Below are positions 1 through 6,447 of a DNA stretch of 11,535 nucleotides, piece after piece. Position numbers and translations under genes: made by a program. The DNA lies in the NCBI GenBank assembly GCA_030150085.1, contig JASLGJ010000566.1:1-11535 (forward strand), read 5' to 3'. Numbering within the stretch: the first letter of the stretch is position 1; every line of letters begins with the position of its first letter. The notes under the pieces were generated by a model, which had not been told where the DNA came from, searched no databases, and was given only the letters and a program-made list of their open reading frames with translations. Source of the stretch: Candidatus Elarobacter sp. Its GTDB lineage: Bacteria > Vulcanimicrobiota > Vulcanimicrobiia > Vulcanimicrobiales > Vulcanimicrobiaceae.

Positions 1-56
1 ACATGATCCGCATCGACACCCGCGACCGCCGCTACATCGGGCGCGTCCAGAGCTGA
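1..56 (+). CDS. 3' end of an unidentified protein (partial)
   Basis: The last 17 codons visible in this frame (from base 3) read MIRIDTRDRRYIGRVQS and end in TGA at 54-56. They use the G/C-ending codons typical of the window and are followed at once by a hairpin that could end transcription, so this looks like the C-terminus of a gene beginning to the left. The tail is rich in Arg and Asp, with alternating charged and hydrophobic residues like a final beta-strand. There is too little sequence to name a family. The ATG at 3-5 is probably internal. Confidence 0.5.
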   Translation, partial: MIRIDTRDRRYIGRVQS

Positions 57-58
57 GT

Positions 59-79
59 GGGTTCGGCGTAGCCGAACCC
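59..79 (+). terminator. Perfect 9-bp hairpin after the first gene, possible terminator
   Basis: GGGTTCGGC (59-67) and GCCGAACCC (71-79) pair perfectly around a GTA loop, starting 3 bases after the stop codon at 54-56. Only two T residues follow (80-81), so it is not a classic intrinsic terminator with a U-tract. In a high-GC genome it may still stop transcription or protect the 3' end. A second copy of GTTCGG at 85-90 can pair with CCGAAC (72-77), giving a competing 6-bp hairpin. Confidence 0.5.
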
Positions 80-149
80 TTCGCGTTCGGGCCTTCGCCC
101 AAGCCGCCCTCGAATTCCAGCTTCCTAGGCTGCTGCCGATAACGAGTAC

Positions 150-154
150 GGAGG
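150..154 (+). promoter_or_regulatory. Ribosome-binding site fixing a TTG start for the cyclase
   Basis: GGAGG lies 6 bases before TTG at 161-163. This near-ideal Shine-Dalgarno site supports a rare TTG start. The resulting N-terminus is a short basic stretch followed directly by a hydrophobic segment, as expected for a membrane-inserted CHASE2 protein. Confidence 0.8.
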
Positions 155-160
155 CTCGTT

Positions 161-2149
161 TTGAAGCTGCGGCGACTGAGGGTTCTGGGGGTCGCGACCG
201 CCCTTTCGGCGGTCGCGGCGCTGCTCGGCATCGTCCTCTACCTGCTCCCCAAGGCGCAGCTGCCGGCATTCAACCGGATCGCCGACTACGTCGTGCTCAA
301 CGACGCCATGCTCTGGCTGCACGACCAGCCGGCGGCGCGCCGCCTGGGCCTGCCCGACCGCGACGCCGAGAACCCCCACCTGCGCCTGATCGCGATCGAC
401 GAGCAGTCGCTCCAGGACGCGCGGGCCGGCGGGGTGGGGAGCTGGCCCTGGCCGCGCGCGGTGTACGGCACGCTGCTGCGGCGCCTGGCCCGGGCCGGGG
501 CCAAGGTGGTCGCTTTCGACGTGCTGTTCTCGGAGCGCTCGGCCGACCCGGCCCAGGACGCCGCCCTGCTGGCCGGGATGCGTGCCCAGCCCACGGTCGA
601 GGGCTTCACCATCGCCACCACCGCGGACGGCCTGCTCAGCGCCGAGCTGCCGATCCCCGCCGTCCGCGCCGCCGCGGCCGCGATCGGCTACACCACCGTC
701 GACAACCCCGGCGGCTGGATGCTCGGCCAGCCGCCCGCCAACGGCCCCTACCCGTCGCTGGCGACCGCGACCGTGGAGCAGTACACCGGCGCCAAGCTGC
801 GCCTGACCGACCCCTGGCACGCCGCGCTGGGCGCGCGCGCGGTGCCGCTCGACGGCGAGAGCTTCTTTCTGATGCTGCCGTTCGCGATCGAGGAGAAGAC
901 CGAACTGGGCTCGGCTGGCGGCCCGGCGTCGCGCGCGGGGGCCTCGCAGCTCTCGGCGCCGTTCTTCCAGTTCGTCTCGTTCGCCGACGCGCTGAAGTGG
1001 GACGACGCCACGCTGCGCGCGTTCGCGCGCGGCAACGTGGTGGTGATCGGGACCACGGCGCAGGCGATGGGCGACTTCGTCGTCACGCCCAACGGGCGCT
1101 ATCCCGGGGTGTTCAGCAACCTGCGCCTGATGGACCAGCTGCTGACCGGCACGTTCATCCGCCGCGCCCCGCCCGCGCTCGACCTGGCCCTGATCGTGCT
1201 GCTGCCGCTGCTGATCGGCTTCGCGGTGACGCAGCTGCGCCCGCTGGTCGGGATCGCGGCCGGGACGGCGGTCGTGCTGTGCTACTCGGCGCTGGCGATC
1301 GGGCTGTACGCGGCGACGCTGTACTGGATCGACCTGATCCACGTCGATGCCGCGACCCTGTTCGCCGCGCTGTTCGTCGCGCTCTACCGGGTGGTGACCG
1401 AGGGCGCCGACAAGCGCGTGATCCGGGCCATGTTCGGCAAGCACGTCTCGCCCGCGCTGGTCGACCAGATGCTGGCCCACGACGACCCGCTCAAGGCGCT
1501 CGACCTCTCCGGCAAGCGCGCGAAGGTGACGGTGTTCTACTCCGACATCCGCGGCTTCACCGCCATGTCGGAGAGCATGACGCCCGAGGCGATCTACGGC
1601 GCGCTCAACGAGTACTTCGAGGAGATGTGCCGGATCGTGTTCGCCCACGGCGGCTACGTCGACAAGTTCATCGGCGACTGCCTGATGGCGGTCTTCTCCG
1701 CCCCCAACCCGCGCCCCGACGACGCCTACGAGGCTGTGCTCTCGGCCTGGGAGCAGCAGCAGAAAATCCTCGCCATGATGACCGAGTGGGCGGCGCAGGG
1801 GCGGCAGATCTTCACCGTCGGCATGGGCTTGAACACCGGCGAGGTGGTGCTGGGCAACCTCGGCTCCAGCGACCGCCTGAACTACACCGTGATCGGCGAC
1901 AACGTCAACACTGCCGCCCGCCTCTACAACGTCGCCAAGGGCGGCCAGATCATCATCAGCGAGTCGACCTACGCGGAAGTGAAGGACCGCTTCGTGGTCA
2001 ACGAGCTCACGCCGGTGTCGGTCAAGGGCAAGGCCCTCCCGCTGCGCAACTTCGAGGTCGTGGGCATCCTCGCACCCGGCCAGACCAACCCCTCCGTCCT
2101 GCTCGATCCGGCGAACCTTCCGCCGGCCACCGTCGCCGCGGACCACTAG
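161..2149 (+). CDS. CHASE2-domain class III adenylate cyclase
   Basis: A 662-residue membrane receptor cyclase that should convert ATP to cAMP in the cytoplasm in response to a signal sensed outside. One membrane segment (about 12-30) precedes an extracytoplasmic CHASE2 region (about 35-335). Three closely spaced membrane segments follow (about 338-358, 361-384, 389-410), then a class III catalytic domain (about 450-635). Visible catalytic residues are the metal-binding Asp462 (SDIRGFT) and Asp506 (KFIGD), the purine-recognising Lys502, and the transition-state pair Asn583 and Arg587 (VNTAAR). The position matching the second purine-binding residue is Thr576; the Lys/Thr pair is typical of class IIIb adenylate cyclases and argues against guanylate cyclase. 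All residues for an active homodimer seem present. Translation starts at TTG behind GGAGG. A TauE/SafE gene follows after 9 bases, probably co-transcribed. The CHASE2 ligand is unknown. Confidence 0.93.
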   Translation: MKLRRLRVLGVATALSAVAALLGIVLYLLPKAQLPAFNRIADYVVLNDAMLWLHDQPAARRLGLPDRDAENPHLRLIAIDEQSLQDARAGGVGSWPWPRAVYGTLLRRLARAGAKVVAFDVLFSERSADPAQDAALLAGMRAQPTVEGFTIATTADGLLSAELPIPAVRAAAAAIGYTTVDNPGGWMLGQPPANGPYPSLATATVEQYTGAKLRLTDPWHAALGARAVPLDGESFFLMLPFAIEEKTELGSAGGPASRAGASQLSAPFFQFVSFADALKWDDATLRAFARGNVVVIGTTAQAMGDFVVTPNGRYPGVFSNLRLMDQLLTGTFIRRAPPALDLALIVLLPLLIGFAVTQLRPLVGIAAGTAVVLCYSALAIGLYAATLYWIDLIHVDAATLFAALFVALYRVVTEGADKRVIRAMFGKHVSPALVDQMLAHDDPLKALDLSGKRAKVTVFYSDIRGFTAMSESMTPEAIYGALNEYFEEMCRIVFAHGGYVDKFIGDCLMAVFSAPNPRPDDAYEAVLSAWEQQQKILAMMTEWAAQGRQIFTVGMGLNTGEVVLGNLGSSDRLNYTVIGDNVNTAARLYNVAKGGQIIISESTYAEVKDRFVVNELTPVSVKGKALPLRNFEVVGILAPGQTNPSVLLDPANLPPATVAADH

Positions 2150-2158
2150 CGCGCGGCG

Positions 2159-2929
2159 ATGAGCGGCGGCCTGCTCGGCGCGCTCGCGTTGTTCCTGGTC
2201 GGCGCGGCGGCGAGCGTGCTGGGCTCGCTGGTCGGCCTGGGCGGCGGGTTCGTGATCATTCCCGTGCTGCGGGTGTTCTTCGGCGTGCCGCCCGCCCAGG
2301 CCGCGGGCACGTCGCTGGTCATGGTGCTGGCGAACACCGCCGCCGCGACGGTGGGCTACCTGCGCGACCGCAAGGTCGACCTGCGCCTGGCGATTCCCCT
2401 GACGGTCGGCTCGCTGCCGGGCAGCGTGGTGGGCGCGTTCGCGGTGCACCGTTTCTCGCCGCTCGGCTTCGACGTGGCGTACGGGGTCGTGCTGGTCATC
2501 ATGGCGCTGCTCGTGCTGCGCCGCCGCGGCGTCGCGTCACGACCGGCCGGCGAGCGGACGTTCATGCACCGCCCTGCGGCAAGCCTCGCAGCGGGATTCG
2601 CGCTGGGCTTCTTCTCCTCGCTGTTCGGGATCGGCGGCGGCGTGGTGCTGGTGCCGCTGCTCCTGATCGCCGCCCGCATGCCACCCCACGTCGTGACCGC
2701 GACCGGCGCGTTCGTCATCACGACGACCGCCCCGGTGGGGATTGCCACACACGCCTACGCGGGCGACGTGGACTGGGTGTTCGCCCTGCCGCTCGTGCTC
2801 GGCGGCATCGCCGGCGGCAGCCTCGGCCCGCTGATCGCACGGCGGATCTCGTCGGCGAACCTGATCACGCTGCTGGCGATCACGCTGATCCTAGCGGCGT
2901 GCGGGCTGGTGGTGCGTCACTTGGTGTGA
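2159..2929 (+). CDS. TauE/SafE family sulfite/anion exporter-type membrane protein
   Basis: A 256-residue, very hydrophobic inner-membrane protein of the TauE/SafE (DUF81, TSUP) family, whose characterised members move sulfite, sulfoacetate, taurine-related or other organic anions. The family's internal duplication is clear: GLGGG at 26-30 followed by a PPAQAAGTS element (44-52), and GIGGG at 157-161 followed by PPHVVTATGAF (175-185). A basic cytoplasmic loop (about 121-138) separates the halves. The length matches the family. The ATG at 2159 comes 9 bases after the cyclase stop and has no visible Shine-Dalgarno site, so translation probably depends on coupling to the cyclase gene. The substrate cannot be deduced, and no sulfur-metabolism genes are nearby. 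It converges with the minus-strand protease gene, 37 bases away. Confidence 0.9.
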   Translation: MSGGLLGALALFLVGAAASVLGSLVGLGGGFVIIPVLRVFFGVPPAQAAGTSLVMVLANTAAATVGYLRDRKVDLRLAIPLTVGSLPGSVVGAFAVHRFSPLGFDVAYGVVLVIMALLVLRRRGVASRPAGERTFMHRPAASLAAGFALGFFSSLFGIGGGVVLVPLLLIAARMPPHVVTATGAFVITTTAPVGIATHAYAGDVDWVFALPLVLGGIAGGSLGPLIARRISSANLITLLAITLILAACGLVVRHLV

Positions 2930-2952
2930 CCGCTGAAGCGGCGCATCACGCC

Positions 2953-2968
2953 GACGCGGCGCGTCTTT
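2953..2968 (+). terminator. Weak candidate terminator between converging genes
   Basis: GACGC (2953-2957) pairs with GCGTC (2961-2965) around GGC, followed by TTT (2966-2968). It lies 24 bases after the transporter stop and overlaps the stop codon of the minus-strand gene. The stem is short and the T-run minimal. An alternative CGCCG/CGGCG pairing (2949-2953 with 2957-2961) competes, so this is only a possible end for the cyclase-transporter transcript. Confidence 0.3.
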
Positions 2969-3485
2969 ACCGCGAGCGCGACGCCGCTCGCCCCAACTCC
3001 ACCGGCCGAATCTCCACGATCTCGAAGGCCACCAGCGACTTCCGGCAGCGCGCGCAGATGATGTTGGGCGAGGGCTTCTTCTTGCGCAGCACTTCCATCG
3101 CGCACTTCTCGCAGCGCAGGATGTAGCGCTTGGGGGACTCGTTGAGCGGGGCAACCTTGCCGAGGTCGTGGTAGATCGAGCGCAGGCCGAGCTCGCGCAT
3201 CTTCTTCTTGAAGGTCGGGGTGTGGCCGGGGGGCAGGCCCTTGGCGTGCAGCCAGGCGTGAATCATCTCGTGCAGGAGCGTCTCGCGCAGCTCGTCGGGC
3301 TTGCCGGCCAGGTGCTTGGGCGAGAGCTCGATCTGGGGCGGCTTGTAGGTGATGCGGCCGGCCAGGTTCGAGAAGCGTGCGTTGTACGCGATCCGGTAGG
3401 TCGGGATCTCGCCGTCGAAGTGGAGGAAGTTGTACTGAGCGAACGCCAGTTGGAGATCGGCGACGCTGGGCAGACCGGGGAGCAC
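2967..3485 (-). CDS. SprT-like zinc metalloprotease
   Basis: From the preferred GTG start this is 172 residues. It carries the SprT-like hallmark HEMIH (His72, Glu73, His76) with a third probable zinc ligand, His88, in GHTPTF. A C-terminal zinc ribbon has Cys125/Cys128 and Cys144/Cys147. Relatives include eukaryotic Spartan/SPRTN, which degrades proteins crosslinked to DNA; bacterial members are poorly characterised, so a role in DNA-protein crosslink repair is only inferred. The start is uncertain. The frame is also open from TTG at 3524, but that has no ribosome-binding site and adds 13 residues without recognisable character. GTG at 3485 has a weak AGAAGG 4 bases upstream, and the family-like region begins a few residues later. 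There is no signal peptide, so it is cytoplasmic. It diverges from the TPR gene with about 38 bases between starts. Confidence 0.88.
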   Translation of the reverse strand: MLPGLPSVADLQLAFAQYNFLHFDGEIPTYRIAYNARFSNLAGRITYKPPQIELSPKHLAGKPDELRETLLHEMIHAWLHAKGLPPGHTPTFKKKMRELGLRSIYHDLGKVAPLNESPKRYILRCEKCAMEVLRKKKPSPNIICARCRKSLVAFEIVEIRPVELGRAASRSR

Positions 3486-3523
3486 GCCGCCTTCTTCGCC
3501 AAGAGCGGGCCGTGGGCTTGCCA

Positions 3524-4240
3524 ATGCGGATCGCGGTCCCGATCCTGGTCGTCTTCGCGGTCGTCTTCCTGGGCATCATGGGCTACTTCTTGCGCATCGG
3601 CTTGGGGACGACGGGCTCGGCCTTCGGGCCCGGCGTCGCGGCCGCTCCGGGCACCGTCCGCGAGCAGGGGGACGCGCGCATCCAGGCCACCCCCGCGCCG
3701 ATCGCGACCGACCCGCCGGGGACGTTCACCGTGCCGCAGACCGGGAGCGGGCCGATCGCGGGCGGGCAGTCCAACCAGCTCCCCGGCGCGCAGACGGGCG
3801 GCGGCACGCCGGCCGGACCGCCCGCGCCGGTGATGGCCCAGCTCCAGGAACTGCGCGCGCGGCTGGAGCGCAACCCCAAGGACCTCGCCGCGCTGGTCGC
3901 GCTGGGCAACATGGAGTTCGACGCGCGCAAGTTCGACAAGGCGGACGGCTACTACCGGCGCGCGCTCGCGCTCGACCCCGGCAACCCCGATGTGCGCACC
4001 GACGACGCGGTCGCGCTGCACCAGAGCGGGCACGACCTCGAGGCGCTCGCGCAGCTCGACCGGGTGCTCGCGGAGCGGCCGAAGTTCCCCAACGCCGTGT
4101 TCAACCGCGGCGTGGTGCTCGAGGCGATCGGGCGGCGCAGCGACGCGCTGGCCACCTTCCGCACCTACACCACCCTCATCCCGGCGAGCGACCCGCGCCA
4201 GGCCGAGGCCCGCGCGGCGATCAAGCAGCTCGGCGGATGA
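3524..4240 (+). CDS. Membrane-anchored TPR-repeat protein
   Basis: 238 residues. A single hydrophobic segment (about 4-26) follows the first residues directly, so this is an uncleaved signal anchor or a signal peptide. Next comes a low-complexity linker rich in Pro, Gly, Ala and Thr (about 28-102), then two to three tetratricopeptide repeats (about 103-235) with the typical pattern seen in ALVALGNMEFDARKFDKAD and YYRRALALDPGNPDV. TPRs are protein-protein docking modules; the arrangement recalls periplasmic assembly factors of the CcmH/NrfG type, but no partner is evident. ATG at 3524 is chosen because the membrane segment begins there; no strong Shine-Dalgarno site is visible. Its stop overlaps the start of the M55 peptidase gene (ATGA), so the two are translationally coupled and may work together, perhaps by placing the peptidase at the membrane. 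Confidence 0.8.
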   Translation: MRIAVPILVVFAVVFLGIMGYFLRIGLGTTGSAFGPGVAAAPGTVREQGDARIQATPAPIATDPPGTFTVPQTGSGPIAGGQSNQLPGAQTGGGTPAGPPAPVMAQLQELRARLERNPKDLAALVALGNMEFDARKFDKADGYYRRALALDPGNPDVRTDDAVALHQSGHDLEALAQLDRVLAERPKFPNAVFNRGVVLEAIGRRSDALATFRTYTTLIPASDPRQAEARAAIKQLGG

Positions 4241-5070
4241 AGCTCTACATCTCGGCCGACATGGAGGGGACCGCGGCGGTCTGCTCCTGGACGCAAGTCG
4301 ATCCCGCCAACACCACCGAGTACCCCTACTACCGGCGCCTGATGTCGCTGGAGGTGCGGGCCGCGATCGACGGCGCGCGCGAGGCGGGCGTGCGCGACGT
4401 GCTGATCAACGACGCCCACTCCTCGATGCGCAACGTCCTGTGGGACGAGCTGCCGCACGACGTGCGGATGATCTACGGCAACCGCAAGCCCTTCTCGATG
4501 GCGCAGGGCGCGGACGGCTCGTTCGACGCGGCCTTCTTCACCGGCTACCACGCCGGGATCGGGACCCAGGACGGCGTGCTCGACCACACCTACACCGACG
4601 AGACGCTGCGCGAGACGCGCGTCAACGGCCGGGTCTGCAACGAGGCCATGCTCAACGCGGCGGTGCTCGGCCTGAGCGGGGTGCCGGTGGTGCTGGTCAC
4701 CGGCGACCGGGCCGCGGTGCACCAGATGCTCTCGGCGCTGCCCTGGGCGACGGGCGTGGTGGTGAAAGACTCCATCGGGCGCTACGCCACCGACTCCGTC
4801 TCGCCGGCCCGCGCGCGCGAGCTGATCCGGGCCGGCGCACGCGAGGCGCTCGGGCGCGTCGGCGAAGCCAAGCCGTTCACGTTCGAGCCGCCGATCGCGC
4901 TCGACCTCGACTTCGCGTTCACCCACAACGCCGACTACGCCGAGATGATCCCCGGCTTCGAGCGCACCGGCGGGCGCAGCGTGCGCTTCGTCCACGACGA
5001 CTACCGGACGGTCTTCAAGGCCTACGTCTGCGCCTACCGGCTCGGGGCGGCGGCGAACGCCGACGTGTGA
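4237..5070 (+). CDS. dppA: M55 family zinc D-aminopeptidase (DppA-like)
   Basis: 277 residues, the usual length for peptidase family M55, whose prototype Bacillus subtilis DppA is a cytoplasmic decameric enzyme releasing N-terminal D-amino acids (notably D-Ala) from short peptides. The ligand set of that enzyme is recognisable: Asp8 and Glu10 in SADMEG, His61 in INDAHSS, His105 in TGYHAG, Glu136 in CNEA, plus the catalytic His117 in LDHTY. The enzyme is therefore probably active. It has no signal peptide. The start ATG overlaps the TPR gene's stop by 4 bases, and a strong terminator lies just after the stop, so the pair forms a short operon. A complete LIV-type importer and an S12-type hydrolase follow downstream, suggesting D-peptide use. 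The symbol reflects family membership, not proven orthology. Confidence 0.92.
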   Translation: MKLYISADMEGTAAVCSWTQVDPANTTEYPYYRRLMSLEVRAAIDGAREAGVRDVLINDAHSSMRNVLWDELPHDVRMIYGNRKPFSMAQGADGSFDAAFFTGYHAGIGTQDGVLDHTYTDETLRETRVNGRVCNEAMLNAAVLGLSGVPVVLVTGDRAAVHQMLSALPWATGVVVKDSIGRYATDSVSPARARELIRAGAREALGRVGEAKPFTFEPPIALDLDFAFTHNADYAEMIPGFERTGGRSVRFVHDDYRTVFKAYVCAYRLGAAANADV

Positions 5071-5085
5071 GGGGCGCGGCGCCGG

Positions 5086-5120
5086 ACGTGCCGCCCGCTT
5101 CAAGGATGCGGCACGTTTTT
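5086..5120 (+). terminator. Strong intrinsic terminator after the M55 peptidase gene
   Basis: ACGTGCCGC (5086-5094) pairs perfectly with GCGGCACGT (5108-5116) across a 13-base loop, and a T-run (5116-5120) follows immediately. It starts 16 bases after the stop codon. It separates the TPR-M55 unit from the downstream transporter operon, implying that the operon has its own promoter between about 5120 and 5220. Confidence 0.85.
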
Positions 5121-5122
5121 AC

Positions 5123-5132
5123 CGTACGTACG
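5123..5132 (+). repeat. 10-bp perfect palindrome CGTACGTACG
   Basis: This perfect dyad lies 3 bases after the terminator T-run and 102 bases before the solute-binding protein start. It includes the alternating GTAC/TACGTA core. It falls in the only sizeable intergenic gap of the window (5071-5233), where an operator for the transporter operon would be expected. No family of regulator can be assigned, and a 10-bp palindrome can arise by chance. Confidence 0.35.
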
Positions 5133-5151
5133 CGGCTTGCCCGGATACCAC

Positions 5152-5211
5152 GGCGAGCGCTGACCGCTATCTATTCGGTGGCTTGCGCGCGCCCGGTCGA
5201 AGGCGCTCGCC
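5152..5211 (+). promoter_or_regulatory. Long inverted repeat in the transporter operon leader
   Basis: GGCGAGCGC (5152-5160) is perfectly complementary to GCGCTCGCC (5203-5211). Inside it, GACCG (5162-5166) pairs with CGGTC (5194-5198), giving a 9+5 bp stem with a small asymmetric bulge and a loop of about 27 bases. It ends 9 bases before the GGAGGT ribosome-binding site (5221-5226). If transcribed it could form a stable leader hairpin affecting translation or RNA stability. The relatively AT-rich loop (CTATCTATT, 5167-5175) could instead be part of a promoter. No known riboswitch class is recognised. Confidence 0.4.
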
Positions 5212-5220
5212 ACCCGTCGT

Positions 5221-5226
5221 GGAGGT
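5221..5226 (+). promoter_or_regulatory. Ribosome-binding site fixing the GTG start of the solute-binding protein
   Basis: GGAGGT lies 7 bases before GTG at 5234. This decides against the upstream in-frame TTG at 5183, which would place 17 residues including RRR before the signal peptide and has no such site. Confidence 0.85.
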
Positions 5227-5233
5227 CATCTTC

Positions 5234-6439
5234 GTGAGAACTCGTGCCGCCGGAGCCCGCTGCGCCGCCGCCGCGCTCGCCTTCGCGCTCCTGTCGCTGG
5301 GCGACGCGCGCCCCGCACCCGCCGCACCGCCGCCGGCCGCGAAAGCGCCGGTCAGCGTCGGCCTGATCTACTCAAAGACCGGGCTGCTGGGGGCCTACGG
5401 CGCGGAGTACTACGACGGCTTCGTGGCCGGGCTCGACTACGCGACGCACGGGACCGGCATGGCCGGCGGGCACAAGATCGTCGTCAGCGAGCACGACGAC
5501 GCGGGCGACCCCGCCAAGGCCGTCGCCGCGGCCAAAGAGCTGATCGGACAAGGGGTCAAGATCCTCGCCGGGTCGACCGCCTCGGGCGTCGCGCTGCAGA
5601 TGGCGCCGCTCGCCAAGGACAACAACGTCCTCTTCATCTCCGGCGCGGCGGCGGCCGACGCGATCACCGGCAACAACCGCAACACCTTCCGCTCCGGGCG
5701 CCAGACGTACCAGGACGTGCTGACCGCGGGCGTGATCGCGGGCAACTCGCTGCGCGGCAAGCGCGTGCTGGTGTTCGCGCAAGACTCGGCCTTCGGCCAG
5801 GCCAACCTCGCCGCGGTGCGAGCGGTGCTGGGCGCGCAGGGCGCGGCGGTCGACGGGCTGCTCGCGCCGCTCTCGGCCAACGACTTCACGCCCTTCGCGC
5901 AGAAGATCAAGGACGCCAAACCGGGCCTGCTGTTCCTGGCCTGGGCCGGCACGACCGGTCCGGCGGTGTTCAAGAGCCTCGACGACGCCGGCGTCTTCGC
6001 GGTCACCAGCGCCGTGACCGGGCTGGACCAGCGCGCGTCGTTCGCCAGCTACGCGCCGATGGCGGCCCGGCTGCAGTTCCTCTCGCACTACTTCGGCGGC
6101 GCCACGCGGACCAAGGCCAACGCCGCGCTGGCCGAGGCGCTCAAGAAACAGGGCAAGCTGCCCGAGATCTTCGACAACGACGGCTTCGTCGCGGCGCAGA
6201 TGATCGTGCACGCGGTCGAGAAGAGCGACGGCGGCGACGTCGGCAAGCAGATCGCCGCGCTCGAGGGCTGGAAGTTCGAGGGCCCCAAGGGCCAGCAGGA
6301 GGTGCGGGCCGCCGACCACGCGCTGATCCAGCCGATGTTCATCGTCAAGCTGCAAGGCAGCGGCAGCGCGCTCGAGCCGCACCTGGTTCGCGTCGTCCCG
6401 GCGGGCGCGGTCACGCCGCCGGTTCGCCCGTTCAAGTAG
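5234..6439 (+). CDS. LivK-type ABC transporter solute-binding protein (Peripla_BP_6)
   Basis: 401 residues from the GTG start. An Arg-containing N-region and a hydrophobic core (about 11-22) form a Sec signal peptide, with likely cleavage after an Ala in the APAA stretch (about 28-31). Cys10 precedes the core, so there is no lipobox and the protein is probably free in the periplasm. The mature part is a type I periplasmic binding fold of the leucine/amide (HAAT) family: a first strand SVGLIYSKTGLLG (41-53), a ligand-loop-like segment GSTASGVAL (113-121), ISGAAAA (135-141), and a second lobe with LVFAQDSAFG (179-188). It is the first gene of an operon with two ATPases, two permeases and a hydrolase, so it delivers the substrate to that importer. 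The ligand is not predictable: amino acids, short amides, urea or peptides are all known for the family. Confidence 0.92.
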   Translation: MRTRAAGARCAAAALAFALLSLGDARPAPAAPPPAAKAPVSVGLIYSKTGLLGAYGAEYYDGFVAGLDYATHGTGMAGGHKIVVSEHDDAGDPAKAVAAAKELIGQGVKILAGSTASGVALQMAPLAKDNNVLFISGAAAADAITGNNRNTFRSGRQTYQDVLTAGVIAGNSLRGKRVLVFAQDSAFGQANLAAVRAVLGAQGAAVDGLLAPLSANDFTPFAQKIKDAKPGLLFLAWAGTTGPAVFKSLDDAGVFAVTSAVTGLDQRASFASYAPMAARLQFLSHYFGGATRTKANAALAEALKKQGKLPEIFDNDGFVAAQMIVHAVEKSDGGDVGKQIAALEGWKFEGPKGQQEVRAADHALIQPMFIVKLQGSGSALEPHLVRVVPAGAVTPPVRPFK

Positions 6440-6447
6440 CGGCGCCG

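Noticed and set aside
115..143. Possible promoter before the cyclase (GATAAC at 138-143, TTCCAG at 115-120, 17-base spacing)
   Set aside because: The -10-like box is fair but the -35 match is poor, and the start would fall almost on the ribosome-binding site; not strong enough to annotate.
125..2449. Long minus-strand open frame (774 codons) opposite the cyclase and transporter genes
   Set aside because: It runs antisense to two genes with clear domains. Its translation is Arg/His/Gln/Glu-rich without motifs, as expected from stop-poor antisense frames in very G+C-rich DNA.
997..3126. Plus-strand frame of 709 codons crossing the cyclase, transporter and part of the protease gene
   Set aside because: It is out of frame with the cyclase and transporter genes and its Arg/Ala/Gly-rich translation has no motifs; a composition artefact.
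3486..3524. TTG 3524 as the SprT-like gene start
   Set aside because: No Shine-Dalgarno site, and the extra 13 residues resemble no family sequence; GTG 3485 fits better, though neither start is strongly supported.
5137..5177. Possible transporter operon promoter (TTGCCC at 5137-5142, TATCTA at 5168-5173)
   Set aside because: The spacing is far too long for a sigma-70 pair and the -10-like box matches weakly; a promoter must exist nearby but cannot be placed.
5183..5233. Upstream TTG start for the solute-binding protein
   Set aside because: It has no ribosome-binding site and would add an Arg/Pro-rich stretch ahead of a well-formed signal peptide; GTG 5234 has GGAGGT at ideal spacing.
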